DNA from: an uncultured Prevotellaceae bacterium | Lineage (GTDB): Bacteria; Bacteroidota; Bacteroidia; Bacteroidales; Bacteroidaceae | Length of the DNA: 64,000 bases | Direction: 5' to 3' | Assembly: GCA_902767775.1 (NCBI GenBank) | Contig: CACXIP010000020.1 | Location: 36,827-100,826, forward strand | Shown: positions 8,366-18,200 of the stretch, piece after piece | How positions within the stretch are numbered: the first letter of the stretch is position 1 | Layout: every line of letters starts with the position of its first letter | Position numbers and translations under genes: made by a program | The notes under the pieces: model-generated | What the model was told of the DNA's origin: nothing | The model's input: the letters and a program-made list of their open reading frames with translations, nothing else | Database searches by the model: none

Positions 8366-10930
8366 TTAGAAGTCAAAATCGTTTTCAATTAAAGTGTTGT
8401 TGGTCACATTCTCCTTGATAAGCGGATTCAGATTGTCCGTTGCATCATAGATCTTCAGTTGAAGCACCTTTGCTTCCACATTCTTGTTCAAGGTCAGGTC
8501 AACTACAATCTTGCGGTCGTCCAAAGAAGGTGCTGTCTTATCGAGCATCACATCCACAATAGATGTCACAGGCTCGTCGTTGTAATATAAAGCTACTCTT
8601 ACGAGTCTTTCTTTCATATTCATCGACACCGCCTCCGTCTGCAATAGTTTGAAACGTAAACGCGATGCCTGAATGGATAGTTTTCTGTCGAGAATCATCA
8701 CACCTACGGGTTGTTTACTGTCCGATCTTTCTTGGCGGCTATTGATGACAGGGATAATGATTTCCTGCAATGCGGCTCCACCATGAGTGAACATATATCC
8801 TCCCGATGGGGCTGCTACCCGGTTGGTACCTTGTGGCACAGCCACAAATACATCTTTTGCATTCTCCATAGCCGACACTTCACCCAACGGGAACTTGATG
8901 AATCTTGCTACTTCGGCATCTGAATTTGTCAGATAGTAACGGGTACTCTTTTCTAAGAAATCTTCCTCTACCTTCTCTTTGTCTTTTTCTGCAAAGACAA
9001 TATCATTGAAAAGGAAACCATGATCACTGGTCACATACAATTCCCTCACGTTATATGACGCATGAATCTTGGGAATCAATGTCGCCAGGTCTTGGATGGC
9101 CTCCCTGCAATTTTGTGTGATTTGCTTGGCCGTCCCGTCATGGCTCTTTCTGTCAACCACGTCATGGAAGATATATACCACAGAATGTTTGAATATCTCT
9201 CGGTTCTTGTCTTGATTATATTCCGCTACAGTATCAAAAGACACACATATGGCACCATCACGATAGCGTTGCAAATGTTCGGAACGCTTGTCTATGGTGT
9301 TCAGAATGTGGTTGTCCACAGACATGTCTTGTGACTCACCAGTACCATAAAGTTTCAGAGAATGATGTGGCAGTAAAGACGGCTTGCAATATTTCGTCTC
9401 TGTCGGAAGCATGGCAAGCGCCGGTTTTAGTGTGGCTACATGGCGTGATTTTGCCAATTCGCCTATCAGTTCCTGGGCCACTTCATAACGCAGCGCATCA
9501 CTGATGATGACCACTACTTTTTTCTGTAGTGGATGTATTTTTTCCTGATAGAAATCCTGTTGCCGCAACAAATGCACTTCCTTCATACCACCAGTCTCCT
9601 TGATGCACCGCGTCCATTCAAAGTTCAAGCGGTTGTTGAATTTTGCATAATTCAAGTCAAGGGAATGCTTAGCACTTTGCATAGTGACAAACAAATCAGA
9701 AGATGGATCCAGTTTGAAGAAACATTCGTTGGCGAGACGATAGAGTTGGTCAATGGCAAAGAAGTCGTTTTGATATCGTGTGACATACTCATCGGGGGTA
9801 TTCAACGTTATGGAACCCGATGACAACATGGCTTTATACGTCCTTGCCACCATAAGGGCATAGTTCATCATCATCGCCATCGTACCATGGTCGTTATGTT
9901 TGATGAGCAAATCTTCTACCCTGTTGATAACCAATTCAGGCTCTTTCTCAACCTTGTCTTCCATCAGCGTCTTAATGATAGGTATGCATAAACGTTGTGG
10001 AACAAAGTAATAGTTGGCCTCTGTACCATACCAGTTGATGATGTTCTCGTCGTGAACGTCATTGCCTAATTCATCAAATAGTTCCTGTAATGCCACCGCA
10101 GACTTCTCACTGCTGAGTGCCAGTTCCAAAATGCGGTTCATCTGCTGCAAGGCTAAGGAATCGTTGATGCGGTATTGCTTGTAGTTGTCCCCTGAAACAG
10201 GAGCCAGATTCTGTGTGATGGCATTGTATTTCAACACTTTCACGATGCTACCTATCTTCTCCATCGTATTGTCTTCGAAACCAACACCAAAAATATCAGT
10301 CAGCCTTTGATTTAGCATATCACTGGCATCTTTGCATCCACGAAGTCTTATGAAGAAGTCCTTCTGTTTCTGCTTTTCACTCTCACGACCTTGCAGAAGC
10401 AGCCTTACGATGATGGCATCCCAGTCAAGAACACGTTGCTGTCCGAAATAGGTGCTGATAAAACCACGAACGAACTTGTCTGTGGTGATGCTTCGGTCTG
10501 CATAATATGATGCGAACAGCCTATGCATCTTTTCGGACTGTAATGCCTGAATGTTGCGTTCCACAAATTTCACCATTTTCTTGTCCGTTTCCGGCAAACC
10601 GTTTTGCTGCATAAAGGCTGCATAGTCCTGGCTGCGGTATTCCATATTGGCCACAAGTACGTCCATTAAAGGGAATTTGACTTGCAGTGACTTTTGTTGC
10701 AGGGGCGAGGGCTGATGCATCATCATGATCACCTTATCGTTCTGCCAGTCATTGTCCAGGTTATATTTCACCGTGAACCAGTCTCCCTTGAAGTCCACAT
10801 AGCGATAACCTTCTGCCCAAGTGGCTCCTTCCAACTCTGCAGCAACCCAGTCGTTATTGAAGATAAAGAGCACCTTCAACTGTGGGTCGCGTTCGAAATA
10901 CTGATATATCTTGTCTTGTGTACTATTCAT
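8366..10930 (-). CDS. pglZ: BREX protein PglZ, alkaline-phosphatase-fold domain
   Basis: 854 residues. The PglZ core is visible at about residues 470-650: VVVIISDALRYEVAQELIG, then YIFHDVVDRKSHDG, then YVTSDHGFLF, the metal-site pattern of the alkaline phosphatase superfamily. The N-terminal 450 residues are the helical region usual for type 1 PglZ. PglZ is a core subunit that acts with PglX and BrxB/BrxC; its substrate is unknown. It lies 11 bp after the peptidase-like gene and runs directly into brxL. Confidence 0.95.
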   Translation of the reverse strand: MNSTQDKIYQYFERDPQLKVLFIFNNDWVAAELEGATWAEGYRYVDFKGDWFTVKYNLDNDWQNDKVIMMMHQPSPLQQKSLQVKFPLMDVLVANMEYRSQDYAAFMQQNGLPETDKKMVKFVERNIQALQSEKMHRLFASYYADRSITTDKFVRGFISTYFGQQRVLDWDAIIVRLLLQGRESEKQKQKDFFIRLRGCKDASDMLNQRLTDIFGVGFEDNTMEKIGSIVKVLKYNAITQNLAPVSGDNYKQYRINDSLALQQMNRILELALSSEKSAVALQELFDELGNDVHDENIINWYGTEANYYFVPQRLCIPIIKTLMEDKVEKEPELVINRVEDLLIKHNDHGTMAMMMNYALMVARTYKAMLSSGSITLNTPDEYVTRYQNDFFAIDQLYRLANECFFKLDPSSDLFVTMQSAKHSLDLNYAKFNNRLNFEWTRCIKETGGMKEVHLLRQQDFYQEKIHPLQKKVVVIISDALRYEVAQELIGELAKSRHVATLKPALAMLPTETKYCKPSLLPHHSLKLYGTGESQDMSVDNHILNTIDKRSEHLQRYRDGAICVSFDTVAEYNQDKNREIFKHSVVYIFHDVVDRKSHDGTAKQITQNCREAIQDLATLIPKIHASYNVRELYVTSDHGFLFNDIVFAEKDKEKVEEDFLEKSTRYYLTNSDAEVARFIKFPLGEVSAMENAKDVFVAVPQGTNRVAAPSGGYMFTHGGAALQEIIIPVINSRQERSDSKQPVGVMILDRKLSIQASRLRFKLLQTEAVSMNMKERLVRVALYYNDEPVTSIVDVMLDKTAPSLDDRKIVVDLTLNKNVEAKVLQLKIYDATDNLNPLIKENVTNNTLIENDFDF

Positions 10931-10941
10931 ACTTTCTTTGA

Positions 10942-11601
10942 TTATTTATCATTGTCTACAGATACGTACTCTTTTATCTCAATTTTTGCTTTAATATCAT
11001 CAGTGATATACCAATATGGAAAATCCCCTGTGTTATTGCGCTCAGTGTCAATAACACAATTCCAATATGTTATTGTTGGTTGTTCAAATCCTGGGTCAAG
11101 GCACAAAATCTTATTTACTTTCTCATTTCCTTCCTCACCAGAATATTCAACTCCTATTGCTAAAACAGCATGATCCATTCCATTGTTGCTATACAATCTA
11201 AGTATAACAGGTACATCGTTATAAATACTATCGGCTATACTTGATAATATGATAGATTTAGTCTTATGTACTATATGTGTCCCGGCACATAACTCCCTTA
11301 GTTCTTTTGTAAGTGTTTTAAGTGAGTAGCCGTCTCTAACTAAGCCCTGTTCATCAAGAAGATGACTCAACAATTTTCCTTTTGGAGTGCGTTTATCAGG
11401 ATTCCTTTTTTCCCATATATCGATATCTTCATTATCAAGATAGCCTATAACGAGGAGGGCCATTATCGTGCTATAAACAACGCATGCCCCATCAAGGCTG
11501 CCTTGCTGCTGGTGAAGAGCGACCCAAGTCCCATTCGAACCCTTTGCTTGCAGCCCATTTCTGTTAAGCCTTACAGAATCAACAATATAAATATTCGCCA
11601 T
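10942..11601 (-). CDS. Candidate papain-like/C39-like cysteine peptidase inside the BREX operon
   Basis: 219 residues. I see the parts of a papain-like active site: Gln33 (QGSLDGACVVYS), Cys40 at the start of a hydrophobic helix, His144 in MDHAVLAIG and Asp169 in LCLDPGF. The order Gln-Cys-His-Asp and the context of His and Asp fit C39-like or related cysteine peptidases; no signal peptide, so it acts in the cytoplasm. It lies 18 bp after the second pglX stop and 11 bp before pglZ, so it is part of the operon although it is not a known BREX core gene. Its base composition is visibly more AT-rich than pglZ. It could be an effector, a processing enzyme or an inactive binding domain. Confidence 0.6.
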   Translation of the reverse strand: MANIYIVDSVRLNRNGLQAKGSNGTWVALHQQQGSLDGACVVYSTIMALLVIGYLDNEDIDIWEKRNPDKRTPKGKLLSHLLDEQGLVRDGYSLKTLTKELRELCAGTHIVHKTKSIILSSIADSIYNDVPVILRLYSNNGMDHAVLAIGVEYSGEEGNEKVNKILCLDPGFEQPTITYWNCVIDTERNNTGDFPYWYITDDIKAKIEIKEYVSVDNDK

Positions 11602-11618
11602 ACTTGTCTTGCTTATTC

Positions 11619-14600
11619 TTATTTTATTTTTGCTAACACATCTCCGAATTTGGCATAGTTAACCAATACGCCATCGTCGAGGTCGAAAGCGATTTGTTGG
11701 TCTGCAATGACATGGAGACGGTCGTGATACTCCCGACACTCTGCTATCTGCTTGACGATATTGTCAAGTTGCTTGCGCTCACGGGCGGAGAGGTTGGCGG
11801 CTTCGGCTTCCATCTCACTTTGTTTCTGGAGTAGCCACTCAATGTGTGGCAACAGGTACTTCGTGCGGATTCGTTCTGCAGTGTAGGCATCCATACGGTG
11901 CATATAGACGATGCACTGGAACGCGCCCTTTTTACTGCTGAAAAGCCAGTAGATGGGGCGATTCTGATACATCTTCTTGTGATCTTTCCAGAAGTCCTTA
12001 ACAAAGTAGTCATCGATGCTCTTGCCCAAGGCTGACTCGATGAAGTTCAGGTTCTCGACTAATGTCTCTTCACCAAAGGTGACGGACAGCCAATGTTTGA
12101 AGCGTACTGTGGCATTATCGGCAAAGTCGCTTTGTGCTGACATCAACGGCACGATGCCGTCATCATCCACCTCAAAACGGCTATTAGGTACCAGTTTATT
12201 GAACTGCTCAATACCGTCACCTTGGTTAGCAAGAATCAAACCAGGCTTGTCAATACTGTAGCGTCCCATCATACATCCTACTGCGTAACTAATGAGCTGC
12301 TTCATTATAACGTCAGGATGCCAAACAATTTGATTGTTTTTAATGGAGATTTCGCCTTGTTGCAAAATGGTAATCTCGTCCATTGGAACATCTGGTGTCA
12401 GTTCGTCCTGCAAACCGTATATTTCAATGAATTGGCGGTTCAGCTCCTCTTCGTTCCGATGTAATTGGTCGAATAGACGTTCCCATTTCTGACAATAAGT
12501 GGTGTAGCACCATTCCAGTTTCTCTGGTTCGGGACCAGCTGGCTCGATATAAACACGCCGCCCTGTTTCTCGATATTCTTTGTCGATTAACCAATCTACG
12601 TTTTCAAACAGTACGTCCAAATCCATTGTCAAGAGTTCATTGCGTTGGAAGTCCCAAGAAGTCTCGTGTGAGTCCCAATCCTCACGAGATATTAAAATAC
12701 AGTTATGTGCTAAATTATTAATTTGTTCCTGTTTCTTTTGAATAATCGGAATGTTCTTAAGGTTACCTACTTGGAAATTGAATGTTGGGTTCATTATAGC
12801 CATACAATGTGTTCCTATTTTTGAACACAAAACAGCAAGAACGTAATTTATTTTTTCGTGTAGCATAAACATAGAGGAACCTGCCACATCAAAAGAAAAG
12901 CCCGTTGGGGTATATCTTACACCAAAATTATGTGAGCTTATAAAGGACCAAGTTATTCCTTCCTGGAAATAGCGTTCCTTTCCATCATGTCTATGTCCAG
13001 ACAAGACACTCATTTGATTTTGACCTTTCTTGTCGTAACGAAGAACATGTGTTGCGTTTCCATACCATTTTCTAAAATCACCTCCTTTATTGTATGGAAC
13101 ATACTTTTCTTGCATTTGTAAACTCTCAGGTTGCTTTTTTAATGCAGTGTTTATATCATTTCTACCAACTTCATGCCAAAAACGAACAAAAAGTTCGTTT
13201 TTTCCTGTAGACATTCCATGTCTAACATCTGCAAAATCTTTAATTTTCTCAGAATTGTTAAATATTGAAATAGTTTTTTCACTTACCCAATATCCAATCG
13301 GATATCCGGGAATTTTCTCAAAGCTCTCTTGTTTCACAATGGAATATCTTCCATTATCTTTCTTAGGATAAACGAAAGGAATATTATTTGTTTTGTCTAT
13401 ATCATCAATTGTTAAGTATGAGTATTCTCCTCTACGTCCATTGGATTTACATTTTTGGATTATTGTCATAGCAGTTCCAAAAGCAATACCTATAATATGC
13501 CAACCAAAATGTCCTAATGAGAACAAATAAAAATGATCTAATAATTCTTGCCGTAATTTCTCAAAAGATGACAGGAACATCCATGATTCCATTGTAATAA
13601 ATGCCGAAAGGCCATTAGGAATAGTCCTGTCCAACATCATAACCATGAATGTTGCAAATAAATCTTGTTTAGAAATAGGATACACTTTGTCAAGGTAAAA
13701 TGAAAGCATTGTATTCATATTTCCTCTACCCATATATGGTGGATTTGCTACCATAGCAGAATATTTCTTCGTCAAAACAAGAATGATACTCATATATGGC
13801 ATCAGTTGACGAATTGCTTCAGGAACATAAGATTCCTTCTCATATTCCTCCATTCGAATCATGATGGCATTGCGAGTATTCTCAGAGATATTGAATTTCA
13901 TAATGCTACCGAGGTTCTTTGCTTGATCCATCAGGTTGATAGCATCTATAACCTCTTGTATCATCTGCTGATTTCCACCAATGAAAAAGCTTGGAAGTGT
14001 ATCTCGAAGGCTTTCCTTGTATGGATATGGTTCTGGCATATCCAATATTTTTGGCATAAGATGAGCATCGGCAAAACTGCTGTCTTTTTGACATGCTTTT
14101 AACAAAAGGGCAAATTGGGCCAACTGTTTGGCACGAGTGTCGATGTCAACACCAGTCAGGTTGTATTTGAAAATATTCTCGATGGCTTGTTTTCGGCTGT
14201 AACCTTCAAGGAGATAAAGGTCGTAGAGTATATCGAAACCTTCATTTAAGATATGTCCCGAGCCACAGGCGAGGTCTGCGAATTTCAGTTCTTTAAGGTC
14301 ATCATAATGAAGTATGTTTTCCTCCGGTGTTGGTTCTGTTGGTTCAACAAGGTATTTCCAACGTTTTTGAATGTCATCCTCGTATGGATTGTTATCGAGA
14401 TAGATACGCCCGATGGTATTCTGCACCATGTATTTCACAATCCAGTTGGGTGTGAAGATTTGCGTGGCTGCAGGAATATCCTTTGCCTCTGCTTTTTTAC
14501 CTTTCTTGAAACTGGCAAAAACATCATCCTTCTTTTCAGAAATATAGAATTGATATAGCCAGCCAATGAGTTCTGGTGAATGGTAATCTTCTTCACTAAT

Positions 14601-15197
14601 AAACTCTGTATTGTTGAGCATATCCACAAAACCGCCCTCAGCCAAGATGTTGGTAGGCAAAAGCAATTCTGTATAGTCCGTAATATGACCAAAACACTTG
14701 TAAATGACTGGATTGGCATGGCAGAAAGCTACAATAAGAATGCGAAACTGTTCTGCTGTCTGACTGTCGTCAATCAATAATTCTTCAAGCTTACGCAACT
14801 CATCGGCCTTCATTTCTGGAATACGACCTTGTCGTGCTTCGCTCACGAGGAGTGGAATGTGTACACCTTCACTCTCATACTGAAGGACGGGAGCAATGAG
14901 ACCATTCTTCACCATGATACGGATGGCAACTAAACGGTTAAACCAAGTATATGCTGCTTCTTCAGCTATTTCCTCTAAACTATGCGACTTAATGGCATGG
15001 GCAAGCGACAGCCACTTCTGATAAAAATCTTCAGCCACGGTTTCACCCATAAAGGTAGCACCACCCTCAAATTGTTGCGGTTCTTCAATTGCTGTGCCAT
15101 CAGCCTTAAAGCCCAGTGCCTGCAAGCGATGTGCTACGCCCTGCATCAATATATTGCGAGCTTCAGTAGCGAAGCGTTTCAGTCGGTTAGTATCCAT
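11619..15197 (-). CDS. pglX: BREX adenine methyltransferase PglX, second copy
   Basis: 1192 residues. The SAM-binding motif FADLACGSGHILNEGFDILY lies near residue 300 and the catalytic NPPY motif (ANPPYMGRGN) near residue 485, as in N6-adenine methyltransferases. The residues from about 620 to 900 are the likely target-recognition region and differ strongly from the first copy, while the N-terminal 600 residues are similar and the last 240 residues are almost identical to it. PglX methylates host DNA at a non-palindromic site to mark self. The stop is 18 bp from the peptidase-like gene. The middle part is clearly AT-richer than the ends, which suggests a swap of the recognition region. Confidence 0.95.
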   Translation of the reverse strand: MDTNRLKRFATEARNILMQGVAHRLQALGFKADGTAIEEPQQFEGGATFMGETVAEDFYQKWLSLAHAIKSHSLEEIAEEAAYTWFNRLVAIRIMVKNGLIAPVLQYESEGVHIPLLVSEARQGRIPEMKADELRKLEELLIDDSQTAEQFRILIVAFCHANPVIYKCFGHITDYTELLLPTNILAEGGFVDMLNNTEFISEEDYHSPELIGWLYQFYISEKKDDVFASFKKGKKAEAKDIPAATQIFTPNWIVKYMVQNTIGRIYLDNNPYEDDIQKRWKYLVEPTEPTPEENILHYDDLKELKFADLACGSGHILNEGFDILYDLYLLEGYSRKQAIENIFKYNLTGVDIDTRAKQLAQFALLLKACQKDSSFADAHLMPKILDMPEPYPYKESLRDTLPSFFIGGNQQMIQEVIDAINLMDQAKNLGSIMKFNISENTRNAIMIRMEEYEKESYVPEAIRQLMPYMSIILVLTKKYSAMVANPPYMGRGNMNTMLSFYLDKVYPISKQDLFATFMVMMLDRTIPNGLSAFITMESWMFLSSFEKLRQELLDHFYLFSLGHFGWHIIGIAFGTAMTIIQKCKSNGRRGEYSYLTIDDIDKTNNIPFVYPKKDNGRYSIVKQESFEKIPGYPIGYWVSEKTISIFNNSEKIKDFADVRHGMSTGKNELFVRFWHEVGRNDINTALKKQPESLQMQEKYVPYNKGGDFRKWYGNATHVLRYDKKGQNQMSVLSGHRHDGKERYFQEGITWSFISSHNFGVRYTPTGFSFDVAGSSMFMLHEKINYVLAVLCSKIGTHCMAIMNPTFNFQVGNLKNIPIIQKKQEQINNLAHNCILISREDWDSHETSWDFQRNELLTMDLDVLFENVDWLIDKEYRETGRRVYIEPAGPEPEKLEWCYTTYCQKWERLFDQLHRNEEELNRQFIEIYGLQDELTPDVPMDEITILQQGEISIKNNQIVWHPDVIMKQLISYAVGCMMGRYSIDKPGLILANQGDGIEQFNKLVPNSRFEVDDDGIVPLMSAQSDFADNATVRFKHWLSVTFGEETLVENLNFIESALGKSIDDYFVKDFWKDHKKMYQNRPIYWLFSSKKGAFQCIVYMHRMDAYTAERIRTKYLLPHIEWLLQKQSEMEAEAANLSARERKQLDNIVKQIAECREYHDRLHVIADQQIAFDLDDGVLVNYAKFGDVLAKIK
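11640..12345 (-). repeat. Duplicated pglX 3' segment, copy in the second pglX
   Basis: About 700 bp encoding the C-terminal 240 residues of this PglX. It is nearly identical in protein and close in DNA to 15263-16050 in the first pglX, in direct orientation 3.6 kb away. Recombination between the copies would delete one gene or build a hybrid. Confidence 0.8.
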
Positions 15198-15241
15198 ATT
15201 TTCAAGTGATTTAATTCATTCAGTCTTTCAAATCTCTATTC

Positions 15242-18200
15242 TTACTTAATTTTTTGGAGCACATCTCCAAACTTGGCATAGTTGACCACCACACCATCGT
15301 CGAGGTCGAAGGCAATTTGTTTGTCGGCAATGACATGGAGGCGGTCGTGATACTCCCGGCATTCCGCTATCTGCTTGACGATATTGTCAAGTTGCTTTCG
15401 CTCTCTGGCAGAGAGGTTGGCAGCTTCGGCTTCCATCTCGCTTTGTTTCTGAAGTAGCCACTCAATGTGTGGCAACAGGTACTTCGTGCGGATGCGCTCT
15501 GCGGTAAAGGCATCCATCCGGTGCATGTAGGCGATGCACTGGAATGCGCCCTTCTTACTACTGAAAAGCCAGTAGATGGGCCGATTCTGATACATCTTTT
15601 TATGGTCTTTCCAAAAGTCCTTTACAAAGTAGTCATCGATGCTCTTGCCAAGAGATGCTTCAATGAAGTTCAGGTTCTCAACTAGGGTATCTTCGCCAAA
15701 GGCTACAGAGAGCCAATGCTTAAATCTAACTGTGGCATTATCAGAGAAGTCACTTTGGGCGGACATCAGTGGCACGATGCCATCATCATCTACCTCGAAA
15801 CGACTATTGGACACTTGTTCATTGAACTGCTCAATGCCGTCACCCTGGTTAGCAAGTATCAAACCGGGCTTGTCAATACTGTAGCGACCCATCATACAGC
15901 CTACGGCATAACTAATGAGCTGCTTCATCAGTACATCTGTATGCCATACAATTTGATTGTCTTTTATGGAGATTTGGTTTCGCCGAATCTCTTCTTCGTT
16001 CGGCATAGTTCCAAATGAGTTTGGACTCTGCTCTCGCTCAATCGAGATTTCTCCTTGTTGCAGGATGGTGATTTCATCCAACGGAACGTCTGGGGTTAGT
16101 TCGTTTTGTAAGCCGTATATCTCGATGAATTGGCGATTCAACTCTTCTTCGTTCTCATGGAGTTGCATAAATTTGTCTGTCCATTGCTCCTCAAATTCCT
16201 TCACGAAGTTCTCTATGCGGTAGGACGATGCGTCACAATCTTCCTGCATGTATTGATTGCAAAGAGCGACGAGAGGATTTGACTTGAAATCCCATGAGGT
16301 TTCGTGGGAGTCCCAATCGAATTTGGAAATCTCTATATTCTGTTTTACAAAAGATGATATACTTGTGTCATTTCTAATAATGATTGGAACTGAAGTTACT
16401 GGGCCAACCATAAAGTTCAATGTTGGAGCAAGTATTTTTAGATATTCGGTACAAACAATTGAGTTTAAGAAGCCAGTATAATAATGGATAAACCCATTGT
16501 CATGTGGATATAAGCAGAATCCTGACATGTCTGACAAAAATCCAGATTTCACCCTAAACGATGTCACACTTGTCGCAATTCTTGACCATGTAATCATTGG
16601 CTTGAATTTGAGAGAGTCATCATATTGCTGATAGTGATGCCCTGTTTCTTCACTATTTAACTTAATTCTTTCTCCGTCATTTTGCCAATCAACTAAAAAC
16701 TCATTATTGCCATACCATTTTCTAAAAGCTCCTCCTTTGTTAAATGGGAACCATTTTTTTGATTGAAAACTTGAATTAACGTTAGTAGCATCAAATTTAA
16801 TATTGTCGGCTACGACCTCCCACCACAGACGCATAAACAAGCCATTATCTCCTGTCTGTATTCCTACAGAAGCTGTAATGAAAGATGAGAGAGACTCACC
16901 TGATATAAAATTTCTCATTATCATGCTACTTGCCCAGTACCCAATTGGAAGTCCTGGAATCTTCTCAAAGTTTCCTTGCTCCACATTGGCATAGTACACC
17001 CTCTCCGTATGGTTGGTCTGAGCATCAAAGAACATGCGTTCTTTGTCGCTACAATTCTTGCCATCAACCAATCGGAAATAAGTGCCACAATTCTCTAATT
17101 CTCTAATTCTTGATAAACTATTCGTGACCACAAAAGCAGCATTTTGAACTACCTCACCACTAAGTTCATCAAAAGTACGGGGGCCAAGGTGTAAAAGCGA
17201 GTCAATATGGAAATTTTCAAGTAAGTCACGACGTAACTTCTCAAACGATGACAAGAACATCCACGAGTGCATATTAATCATACCATATTTGCCATTATCT
17301 GCCAATCTGTCGATAGCAACCTCCATAAATACGGCAAAGAGGTCAGCCTTTGATTTCTCGTAGTTGTCCCTAACATACTTCGACAGTACATTGTCGAAAC
17401 GACCACTACCCATATATGGCGGATTCATACAGATTGCTGCATAATGGTCTGTCAATGCCAAGATAATACGCATATATGGCATCAACAACCGGTTTTCCTC
17501 TGTTACTATTCCCCCTTGTATCATCATCTCCTCATACTCCTGCAACCGAATTATTACGGTGTTTCGGGTGGATTCAGAAAGATTGAATTTCATAATACTG
17601 CCTAAGGTACCAGCATCGTCAATTAATTGTATGGCATCACACAATTCACCAACCATCTTCTGGTTGTCACCCATAAGAAATATGGGTACTATCATTCCCA
17701 ACCATGCCCTAACGGCATCTTCATCTTCAAGGGTGAGTGTTAAATTATCGGGCATCACCTCACCGATAGGTCGCGGCATAGCGTAGACTCTTGGCATCAG
17801 ATGACCATCGAGGAATGAAGCATCTTTCTGACATGCTTTCATCAATAAAGCAAAAGTAGCCAACTGCTTGGCACGGCTGTCTATATCGATGCCTAACAGG
17901 TTGTAACGGAATATGTGGGCTATTGCATCCTTTCGGTTGTAACCTTCATTGATATATAGGCCATAGAACATATCAAAAGCCTCATTCAAGATATGGCCAG
18001 AACCACAAGCCAAGTCGGCTGCTTTTAGTTCCCTTAGGTCTTCGTAGTGGAAAATACCATCTTCTGGCGTTTTCTCTGTCGGTTCTACAAGGCACCTCCA
18101 TTTTTCTTGCAATTCATCCTCATATGGATTATTGTCAAGATAGATACGACCGATGGTGTTTTGCACCATATACTTCACGATCCAATTGGGTGTAAAGATT

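Noticed and set aside
6775-8388. TTG start for brxL at 8388
   Set aside because: It would overlap pglZ by 23 bp; the ATG at 8361, 4 nt after the pglZ stop, is more likely.
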